This document shows, one piece after another, positions 23,800 through 33,432 of a DNA stretch of 64,000 nucleotides. The translations under genes and the position numbers were made by a program. The stretch is from Gnetum montanum (lineage: Eukaryota > Streptophyta > Gnetopsida > Gnetales > Gnetaceae): contig MNCI01030018.1 in the NCBI GenBank assembly GCA_015680685.1, positions 2,892 through 66,891 of the forward strand, given 5' to 3'. Numbering within the stretch: position 1 is the stretch's first letter; each line of letters begins with the position of its first letter. The notes beneath the pieces were generated by a model. It was not told the origin of the DNA and did not search any database. It was given only the letters and a program-made list of their open reading frames with translations.

Positions 23800-24360
23800 A
23801 TGCCCCAAAACAATGCCTTCATGGATCATTAGATGGCTCTTTTGCTAATTGAGTTGAAGGTTAGTCTCCACAAACCTTTTTAGCACTTGCTCAAGATGGT
23901 GTAGAGCTTGCTCAAATGTAGTTCCATAGATGGAGAAGTCAACCATGAAGACTTCTACCCCGCTACCAATATTTTATTGAAATATGTTAAGGACAAGATG
24001 TTGGAAGGTTGTAGGAGCATTGCGCAAACCAAAAGGTATCTTTCTGTATGCAAAAGTCACCTAGAAACTTGTGAATGTAGTTTGGACCTAATCTTCGGGT
24101 GCAATATGAATTTGGTTATAGCCACTATAACCATCCAAAAAGCTATAGTAGCAATGCCTAGAGATAGTGTCCATCACTTGGTTCACAAATGGCAATGGAA
24201 AATGATCTTTGTAGGCCTCCATTTTTAGTAGCCTGAAGTTAATACAAATCCTCCACTTGCCACCTTTCTTTAGTACTATCAAAAGTGGGCTAACCCACTC
24301 GCTATTCACAATGTGATAGATGAACCTCACCTTGAGGAGTTGTTCAATCTCCTCCTTGAC
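23800..24360 (-). pseudogene. Reverse transcriptase domain, copy C
   Basis: An 80-codon open stretch (24330-24088) carries SEWVSPLLIVLKKGGKWRIC, a KDHFPLPFVNQV block and FLDGYSGYNQIHIAPED. The later catalytic box reads FMVD instead of FMDD because one Asp codon has become Val (23941-23943). Confidence 0.85.
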
Positions 24361-24879
24361 TATCTACTTTAATTTGGGGTTCAACCACTACTGTAGTTGC
24401 CTCTTTGGCTTTATGGATAGATCTATATAGATGCAGTGCTAGCATATCATAAGATCAATCCCAATGAGTTTAGGATATGACCAAGTAAAGGTTGTTAGCC
24501 ACTTGTTAACCATATTCAATAGCTTATTTTTCTATTTAGAAGAAAGATTAGCATTGATTATCACTAGCTTGCCATTTTTTAAGAAAGCATATTCTATGCT
24601 GATAGGTAGAGTCTTCAACTCTAGGGGATCCTGTTTAAACTTTTAGGAATTTCCAACTATTTCCAACTGGTTTCATCAACTTCATCATAAGAGAGCTGGT
24701 GATGAACTTGCTCTAGTTCATGCATGCCTTCAACATAGGCACTCATCAAGCTCTCAGTTGATTCCTTGAAAATGTTTAAACTATTGTTAGGATCAACTAT
24801 TATTCATTGCATGCACTCTTATTTTTTGGCTACTACGTACAAGCACCTTTGAATTTCAAACACATCTACATACTACATG

Positions 24880-25340
24880 CATGTTGTGATGGATGTGCTT
24901 TTCACACATCATAGTTTCTGCACATAGTTGCATCCTATATCACTATATGCAATGCATGGAAGTCTCTTCTTCTATATCTTTCTAAATGCATTTTCCTCAG
25001 AAATCTCCAAGGAGAGGTCTCTGATTCCCAATCATGCATCAATAGTGCTTAACCAAGCCCTTTCCATGATGATTGGGAAGTTACCCTTATAGTTATCAAC
25101 ACAGATCATCAGGAAATTAGTAGGATAGGACCACCCACTATTGGTGGTCACAATGTCCTTCACTAATCCTAATGGAATAGTGATGGACTAATCTGCTAAC
25201 TCAAGATGAATGGTGCTCTTCTTGAGTGGGGGCAGGTTCCAAGCTTTATACATCTCATGAGAAATCTGATTTTCAAGAAGATCCTTACATGACTCATTCC
25301 TAATGATTTTCAAGTAGATTAGAAGACTCCTAGAATCAAA
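24880..25340 (-). pseudogene. Protease region, copy C
   Basis: Colinear with the copy B protease (18700-19270), with the same ILE-for-GRP style block 'FPIIMERAWLSTI-A' recognisable on the minus strand near 25080-25030. Frames are broken. Confidence 0.5.
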
Positions 25341-25599
25341 TATATTCCTGGGAAGGTGGCCATCCTTTATTCAATTAATTATCACATGGGTCAACATAAC
25401 AATATGCACTTTGGGAGACGTTTGGTTTGAAGGGGACTTGAATGGAGTAGATGCACAGGATGAAAGAGAAGTAGAGTTATTAGCTGCATAAGTATGTGAG
25501 GACTTTGTAGGACTTTTGATTTAGAATAAGCATCTTTTTTAGAATTTGGTTTTTGAACCACTCAACTAAGGAGTCAGCTATAAGCTAACAACCCTAGTG

Positions 25600-27950
25600 G
25601 CATTATGTTGCTATGGATGGGGTGGAATTTTGCCTTGCATTAATGGAACAAGAGGTAATTGAGTTTAGGATAGAGGGACATGTGCAAAAGGATGAGAAGG
25701 GTAATGAGAAAATGGGGATTTTCCTCTTAGAGGTTGGGCTCTATAGTACTCAAGAGGGTAGTAGTGATGTTTGAATGAAGTGTGACTGAAAGAGTCACAT
25801 GGAGAAATGGGTTGTTGAGCATAGTACCCATATGAATCTAGCTACCTGTAAGGGTACTATTGCCTTGGTGGTGGCATCCCCTATGACTATGGATGCACCA
25901 CTAATGATAGTACTTAAAAGATTGTGGTGGAGATCCACTTGGATAGTAGGCTTATTGTTGTTGGAACTACCTTGGGTTGCCTTGAGGATAAGGCAACCTT
26001 CTGGGTGCTTGCCTTCTCACCAATTTAGGATTTAGAGCATACACCCTAGACTCCTATAAGTGTGACACAATGAGGAAACATCCCTTAAGATGTTCATACT
26101 AGCAGATGTCACATCCACCATCATCATCTATTTTGGTCTTCACAACATCCTCTACTATAACAACCTTACCCTCACCCCTTTCGTGGGCATGTTCAACTTC
26201 CTTTCTTTTCTGTGATCATGATCAATACTTTGGTCTTTGGACTCCTCTACTATTTTTAGAGTGGTTTGGAAATTTTTATCCAAAGAGTCTCACATTTATC
26301 TACCTTAGCTAAAATTAGAAATAGACTTTTGAATCAACAAGGTCTTTCGTTGCACCACCTCATCAAGTAGTGCCTCCTTCTCATTATCATATAACCAAAC
26401 TTTCTTTTTTTGAATGGAAGGGTCTTGGTTGTACTCCTCTACACTTTCATGTTTTCTCAACTCTCCTTCTTCTTTGGCAACATACTTAATCAACCTTTGA
26501 ATTTGATGGACTCTTAATTCTAACAATAACCCTTGGGCATAGACCCTAAGAGTTCTCCTTATTTTTGATCAAAGCCCATATATGATATAATGGAGCTACT
26601 GCCTTTGAGAATAACCATGGCTAGAACATCAATGCAAAAGAGAATAGTACTTGCCCATGGCTGCATCTAATGGTTCATATATTTCTTGTTTCTAACCTTA
26701 GATCTACTTTCTCAAGTTGGACACTTAGGAGTACATTTGATACTTGTTGTTGAAGAGTTTAAGTATCGTACTCCATCTATGAATTGATTTTAGCTCCAAG
26801 GACCACTACCAACTTTCAACTTCTTTTATGTGTCCTTGGGAATAGCTTAAGTTTTTTCCATTCATTCTCCATGTTTTGTAAGGCATAGGCATCATGAAAG
26901 GCTTAAAGATGATTTTGCAGATTTGAAATGTATCCCTCTTTGAACTTGGGAATATTTTTCATATCCAATCACTTGTTGGCATTCTCATTGCCTCTATGAT
27001 ATTATCATGTTTCAAGTTGCAAAGAAAAGGTTCATCATGGTCATAGCCTTTGTGATGGTCATGATGCCCATGATGTCCCTAATACCCTTTCTTTCGTGGT
27101 TGTGAGCCTTCCTTAATTATTGATGCCCCTAATCTCATTTGGTGTAATGGACCCTATGATCATCTTGGTCTCATCAATCATCTCTGTCATGGTCACATCC
27201 TCTATGGCTTTGATCGGAGCTAGAGGAGGAAGAAGATGATGATGAAGGTAAAGAGGAAGGAGGACTAGCATGACCATGGTTCCTACCATCCCCTCTTTTG
27301 TGGTCATGGCCATGATCATCATCATGATGTCTATCCTTGTCCTTACCATGATGCCCATCTTTGGATCACCCATGATCACAAGGCTTGTTATTGCTTGAAC
27401 TAGGATTTTTTACAGTGGATTGTAAGTTCTGGTTCAAGCCCCCTTTGTTGAAACCAAGGGGAGGAGAGTTAGTGTATTGAGAACCCTTAGATAAGGGATC
27501 CTCACTTTCTTTTTGGCCTAGTAGGAACAAGGGATTATTAAACTATTTCCCTTTCAAAGCTTCATAGTGCCCTTCTTGTTTTCGATCTCTTTTTCATTGT
27601 GCCTCAGTGGGATGATAATCCCTAGAGTCATGGTCTTACACTATATACTCAGCATGAAGCCCCTAGATGCCCAACCTCATAAGAGTTTGTTGGAGCATCG
27701 CAGTAACTAATCAATTGGGCAACAACATAATGTTATCCTCTATGTTCCTCCATTGCATTTTTTTATCTTAATGTAGAATAAAGGTGAAGTCGGGCACATG
27801 CTCATTAGGTTGAGCATATACCACTCAGTATTACTAGGGAACTCACTAATTTGATCCTTCATTCCTTTGCTGTTTGGATGTATGCTTGAACTTCAACAGA
27901 GAATCATTCCTGTTAGAAGAAGACATTTTAGATTGGAAGAAAATAACAAT
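25600..27950 (-). pseudogene. gag region, copy C
   Basis: Colinear with the copy B and E gag regions. A 73-codon open piece (26526-26305) starts LELRVHQIQRLI and is highly charged. The N-terminal part (about 27400-27180) encodes a striking His/Asp/Gly/Lys/Ser-rich stretch, with HHDDDHGHDH and a poly-Ser run. Frames are broken elsewhere. Confidence 0.65.
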
Positions 27951-28059
27951 GTACTTTTAATAGTATTATTAATTAGAATGATTGCGACTTTAAGGTTCAT
28001 TCCAACGATGTTAAACAATTTCCGCTAAGTCTTAGATAGTGCACATAGCTAATTAAAGT

Positions 28060-28076
28060 CCCAAGGAACAATGCCA
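28060..28076 (-). other. Degenerate primer-binding site, copy C
   Basis: The minus strand reads TGGCATTGTTCCTTGGG directly inside the LTR. It keeps the position and general shape of the tRNA-Asp-type PBS but is more eroded than in B or E. Confidence 0.5.
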
Positions 28077-28077
28077 T

Positions 28078-28946
28078 TAAAGAGCCATGAGTATATCCTA
28101 TACCTACCCATACAAATCAGTAGCATTCATTCAGCGATCTGGTCAAATTCCAAAGACTTTAGATCTCTAAGTACACTGGTTCTAGGAGGTGAATCTAATC
28201 ATTGCAATTGTTGTCTTCCCAATTCCACTTATGAAGTGCAAGTGTATGATTAAGTGTAACTAAGGCATATGATTTTTTTTCATTTTCTCTTTTATTGTTT
28301 GAGTTGCCTAAGAAAAAGAATAAAAAATAAAGTATTTAATTACTTAACTAATATAATAACTAGCTAATATTTAACTAATCCTAACCTAAGCATCTATTCT
28401 CACTTTCCATACACATCCTAAACATGTAATAATGCCACTAGATTACCAAGCATTAAGCACTACTAGGATTACCAAGTATTAAACCTATGCTCGAAGTGGT
28501 CATACTTATGTTTTCTATTTAATCAACATTAATTAATTAATTACAATTCATTAAAGTAAATTACATGAATATAAATGCATAAGAAATAATTAATTTAGTC
28601 AAAGTGCTACAAGGTTTGATCATGAAAGCTCATCTTTTTTGTCGTTCACACTAACATGCTTAGGTACATTAGTGCTCAAATAAAGATCCGTACACTCTTT
28701 AACTTCTACTACAAGTACTTAGAAAATATTCTAACTTTCAAATGGAAAAACTATAAGCGCTTCACTACAACTATGGAAAGATTTCCATAATTGTGGTAGG
28801 TAAATGCACATTTATAGGTGGAAATAGTGTGCCTCGTTGATGGGTACATATCAATAGGTCAAACCTTGCATCAACGATATCACATCAATGATGAGGCCAC
28901 ATAGACGACATCCCATTGATGTGACCCAATGATGCGATGCATCAAT
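28078..28946 (-). repeat. 5' LTR of copy C
   Basis: About 870 bp, matching the other LTRs along its length, with worn termini (AAGAGCCATGAG instead of TGATGAGTGGTG). A CTATAAATG TATA-type box is at 28809-28817. A cluster of TTGATG/CATCAATG motifs lies at 28840-28946. Confidence 0.75.
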
Positions 28947-29345
28947 TATGCTTGAAGTGGTTGTACTCATGTTGATTATGAATTATAATATTAAATGGTT
29001 AAATAACAAGAGAGTAAATTGCTGGAAAGAAAAGTTAAGTTAATCTAAGTGCTACAATGGATGGATGAAATCTCAATTTTATTTTCATTCATGCAAATGT
29101 GTCTAGGTACATGTTGCACTTAAATAAAATGTCATGCAATCACTTTAATGAATGCTACAGGCACTTAGAGGGAAGAATTCACTAACTTCTATAGAAAGAA
29201 ACTATAAGGTTTTAGCTAAGATATTAACCAATAGTGTCATAAATAGGATGGGTGCGTGCATTTGTATAGGAAATGATTGCATCAACATTGATGCACCTGC
29301 ATCAATGCATCTTAAGATGTGTCAACGCAGATGCATCTATGTAGT
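28947..29345 (-). repeat. LTR fragment D
   Basis: From CTTGAAGTGGTTGTACTCATG onward this repeats the second half of the family LTR (compare 10505-10864 and 28600-28946), ending in GATGCATC-type motifs near 29280-29340. It is a leftover piece next to copy C and does not continue the LTR broken at 22431 exactly, because the two pieces overlap. Confidence 0.65.
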
Positions 29346-30790
29346 TGTTATGCATTCGATATTAAAGTATTACTAATACTAAGCCTTACTTGTATTGGCT
29401 ATGCACTTGTTATTAAAGTATCTCTAAGCTCATTCAATGTTACATCTACTAGAATATCTAAAAGTTAAGTTTGCTTTGGTCAATTTGTAAAGTTTATTTT
29501 TATTTTTCATGACCACTAATATAACCTTCAAAAAGATAAATGCCAAAAGATAAACTAAATTCCATAATTAGAAAGTATGTAAAAAGACAATTTCAAGAAT
29601 ACTAATTTTGTCTCAATTGGACTTCTAAAGATAAAGTTATGTGCGCTTAAATTTTATTAATAAAATAATAAATAATAATATTTAAATACCACAAGTGGTA
29701 ATCAAAATCTTCAGAAGCACCTGAAATAGAAACATACTCATAATACATAATACCAAAGCCATGCTAGTGAGCCCAACATCACAACTAATTTTTTACAACT
29801 CTTAAATCATTCAATTCACATATTCGTTTATGCATAATTCGTAAACATAACTGCAATTTTGGTAATTTGTGAAACTATACATCCAAACTCAATCTTTAAC
29901 CTATTTGCTCCACATGCCCATACTACATGATCGTATATACTAATCCAACACAAAAATAGAGGAGAAAGGTAAAAATAACTCACTAATTAAATTTGCTGAA
30001 GTAAAAAGTTTGAAACCAATATAAAACCCTTAAAAATCCAACAAGACATCATTACACTTTAGGTAAGTTCCATATCCATGTATATGTAATTGTAATAGTC
30101 CCAAATCGAAGTTCAAAGAAAAGCAAAATCCATACTGGAAGCCAAAAATTTAGATAAATCCTTTGCATAGAAGAACTAAGTTTAAAAATCAGTCTTCGTT
30201 TAAGAGAATAATGAAAGAAAACATAAATCCGATCCATAGAAGGGTGCAAAGAAAAAAAAATGAATGTGATGGGAAAGGTGGTTGGTATTATGTTTATATA
30301 CATAATATATACTTTGTTTTATGTTCAAACATATAATTTTCATACATGCTCTTCGTGTCCTGGGTCACCTAACCCTCACTTAATCCTTACTAAACCTCCT
30401 AAATGTAGAGATGTGTTGGAACTACATGGACCGCCTAAGCATTAGTTAACATCCTTTATGTAGAAATGTGTTAGGTCACTAAACCCTCACCAAACATGCA
30501 CTTAACCATCTCATCATGATGTAGTAAGTTTACTTTCTATTGTTCCTTTTTAACTAATACCCAATTCAAAGATACATAGCAGACACCTAAACTTCAAATC
30601 AAAATTCATTTGAACCTACCAATTCATCTTAAACACACTACACGTTCACATATCAAAATCAATTCTAAGGCTCACCTAGCATAACACTACAATTCAAATT
30701 TTAAGGTCTAAATACCTTATTTTGAAATGTTGCAATTTTTATCTATATGCTGTCCTTGTAACCTTTTTCATATTTTTTTAATGAAATGAT
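29346..30790. other. AT-rich intergenic DNA
   Basis: No coding region or recognisable repeat was found. A short near-repeat 'TAAACCT/CCCTCAC...ATGTAGA' occurs at 30360-30490. Confidence 0.35.
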
Positions 30791-31513
30791 TTTGACGTTC
30801 GTGATCATCGAGAAGCATAGCCGTGAAAGATAATTTACAAATGGAAAGGGAACGTCCAAGATTCCTTGGTGCCGCGTGAACTAGGGTGAGACTTGAGGGA
30901 CACGCGTACGCTAATGTTTTTCTTTGATTTCTACGGTGGTGCTGCAGAGTTCCCAGAACTTTCCGTCACGCGGAGGACTTTTGACGCAGACTTGCAATTT
31001 TTCTATGTGCGCCCACACCATAACGTCACTTAGGGACATATTATCATCTTTTCACATTGTTTGTTGAATGGCTGTAGTCGCGAAGTCTATTTTATGGTTT
31101 ACTTTTGTCTCTACCATGACAAAGTTTCTGATGGGTCCAAAATTGTTAATATGATGATCATATGTTAATTTAAACTAATGTGTGAGTATTTCCTTATTAA
31201 AAAATCGTTGCTTTAGATTTGACGCACTTGCCGAAATCTTAGGAGCGGAAAAAAATAAGTAAGGTTTAATGGTTCAACTTAGACGTTAAGAATCGCCGTC
31301 TTAATTGTGGGCCGCGTACTATTTAGAGTTGTGACGTGGACGTGGACGATGATAATTTGTACATGAAAAGTAAATAATTCCTTTCAACCCTTTGTGTGCC
31401 GACCTACTCGTGCAGGAGACCGTGGAATTATTTCTTTGATTGCTATGGTCTAAAGCCCTATTCAATTGGAGACGGTGGAATTATTCCTTTGATTGCTAAT
31501 AATGGATTGCTAT

Positions 31514-31519
31514 GGTCAA
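31514..31519 (-). promoter_or_regulatory. W-box (WRKY site) candidate
   Basis: The minus strand reads TTGACC, the core bound by WRKY factors that often control defence genes. It lies about 475 bases before the TNL start, at the edge of the short tandem repeats. A single six-base match is weak evidence alone. Confidence 0.35.
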
Positions 31520-31720
31520 CTTTGATTTCTACCGTGAAATTTGGTTTGCTATGATCAACTACCGTGATTGCTGTGTTCAACTTTGATTTTTACGGGGAAA
31601 TTTGATTCCACTGTGGAATAATGAATCGATCAACTTTGATTTCTACCGTGAAATTTGGTTCACATACCGTGGTCCAACTTTGATTTCTACCGTGAAATTT
31701 GGTTCACATCCCGTGGTCCC
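31518..31720 (+). repeat. Short tandem repeats in the TNL upstream region
   Basis: Four copies of a ~33-base unit with core CTTTGATTTCTACCGTG start at 31518, 31578, 31631 and 31675. The last two are almost identical and 44 bases apart. A related piece (TTTGATTGCTATGGTC) occurs at 31434 and, in variant form, at 31500. Confidence 0.8.
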
Positions 31721-31836
31721 TTCCAATAACGCGGAGGTCACGCGGAATTCCACTTTTTTTTTTTTTTTTGAGTTCAGACCACTTTTGTTTAGCTATTACG
31801 GAGAAAAATGTCATGTTTAGCCAAGAAATTTTCAAC

Positions 31837-31844
31837 TATATATT
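31837..31844 (+). promoter_or_regulatory. Possible TATA box of the TNL gene
   Basis: TATATATT, about 150 bases upstream of the ATG at 31994, a usual distance for a plant gene with a short leader. An A/T-rich genome gives such strings by chance. Confidence 0.35.
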
Positions 31845-31993
31845 CCTGAATTTCATAGGAGAAATAACTTCACACTGCACCACACTACTGAATTTGCATT
31901 GGTGCATTAGTGCCTTGTGCCATTCAATTCACATACCTGCATCTTTCTGTACCTGTGTTTGCTGGAACAACCTAGCCGCTCAAGTATTGGGAT

Positions 31994-33432
31994 ATGGAAG
32001 ACAAAACATTGAAGAGAAGCTGGACAGCAATGGAGGAGAAGGAGGATACAGACTCGCAAGCAGCCAAAAGAACGTTTCTCCATCTTGAGCCTTCCTCAGA
32101 GCCACTGCATCCACGTACTGGTTCATCAGACTCACAGTATTTACAACCGGGGACTTTCTTAGAGCCGTTGCATCTTGGTACTTGGCCATCACATCCTCAG
32201 TTTTTGCAGCCTGGGATTTCCTCACAGCTGGGTCCTGGGTCATTGTACCCACAGTTTCTGCACCCTAGGCCTTCCTTAGAGCCACTATATCCATGTATTA
32301 GGCCTTCTTCAGAGCCACTGTATCTGTGTAATGCATCATCCTATTCACCGCTCCTGCAATCTGGGCCTTTATCAGAGCCACCTCATCCGGATGCCAAGTC
32401 CTCGTACTCTGAGTTTCTGCATCCTAGACCTTTCTCAGGATCATTGCATCTGGGTAACAGACCCTTTTCAGAGCCACTGCATTTATATACTGGGTCATCA
32501 TCCTCCCATTTTCTGCAGCCTGGGCCTTTCTTAGAATCATTGTATCAGAGTACTAGGCCTGTATCAGAGCCATTACATGTAGGTATTGGCTCATCATATT
32601 CACAGTGTTTGCAGCCTGGGCCTTCCTCAGAGCCACTGTATTTGAGTACTGGGTCATCATACTCACAGTTTCTTCAACCTGAATCTTCCTTACAGCCACT
32701 GCATCTGGATGCTAGGCCTTCTTCAGAGTCACTGCATCTGAGTACCGGGTCATCATCCTCACAGTTTCTTCAACCTGAATCTTCCTTACAGCAACTGCAT
32801 CTAGGTACTGGGTCATCATCTTTATGGTTTCAAGAGCATGTGCCATTTTCAGAACCACTGCATATGGGTACTACGCCACTTGATTTGGGTATGGCGTCAT
32901 CATCCTCATGGTTTTTGCAGCCTGGGCCTTCCTCAGAGCCACTCGGTATTGGGATATCTTCCACAAGTGATGAGGGTTCTGTTAACAAGAAGTTTGATGT
33001 CTTTATTTCTCACAGACGCCCTGATACAGGGCAGACGTTGGCTTATCACTTGTATGACGTTTTATGCCTTAGAGGTGTTAAGGTGTTTCTCAATCAAGCA
33101 GAGCTGCAGAGTGGGGAGACCTTCACAGAGGCCATTAAAGAAGCCCTTGCATGTTCTAGTGTGCATGTGTGCATACTTTCCACTGGATTCGCAGAGTCTC
33201 CTTGCTGTCTTAGAGAATTGGTGATGATGCTACACAAACACAACAGAGGTGCATCTACTCTGATTCCTATTTTCTATGACGTAGAACCCTCAGATGTCCG
33301 ACATGTGAAAGGAGACTTTGGACAGGGATTTCAGAAGCTCAAAAGCGAAGGCAGCCACTCCAGCGAAGACATTGACCAGTGGAAAGAGGCTCTGCGCAAG
33401 ATTGTGGATGTCACGGGTTACGAGGGAAAAGG
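31994..33432 (+). CDS. TNL exon 1: repeat extension plus TIR domain
   Basis: 480 codons (the last is split). Residues 1-34 are charged. Residues 35-318 are about eleven imperfect repeats. Residues 332-476 are the TIR domain, starting KKFDVFISHRRPDTG. It keeps the box-1 F-D-V-F-I-S-H, the catalytic Glu (E408 in CCLRELV), and IPIFYDVEPSDVRH. The Arg-rich RRPDTG loop and STGFAESPCCLREL replace the common S-x-WCL-EL with a Cys-Cys, a small deviation around the active site. The 5' splice site is GG|GTGAGT at 33432/33433. The frame runs on to GELCMTIV in the next exon with the correct phase (2 nt + 1 nt). Confidence 0.92.

Larger units (their letters stand above)
22432..28946 (-). mobile_element. 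Ty3/gypsy copy C (truncated at integrase)
   Basis: Read on the minus strand: 5' LTR (28946-28078), degenerate PBS (28076-28060), gag (about 27950-25600), protease (about 25330-24880), RT (24360-23800), RNase H (23560-23160), and integrase zinc-binding part plus the start of the catalytic core (23080-22432). It then stops at the junction with copy B's LTR. The extra ORF and 3' LTR are missing. Its catalytic RT motif is altered (FMVD, codons at 23949-23938). It belongs to the same family as B and E but differs from both throughout. Confidence 0.82.
30791..31760. promoter_or_regulatory. CpG-rich upstream region of the TNL gene
   Basis: CpG density is clearly higher than in the neighbouring transposon DNA; examples are CACGCGTACG near 30901 and CACGCGG at 30968 and 31738. 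It ends about 230 bases before the TNL start codon. Unmethylated promoter DNA would keep its CpGs, so this is probably the regulatory region of the gene. That role is inferred from composition and position. Confidence 0.5.

Noticed and set aside
30052-30303. 83-codon minus-strand frame
   Set aside because: Low-complexity hydrophobic peptide in AT-rich DNA with no recognised family.
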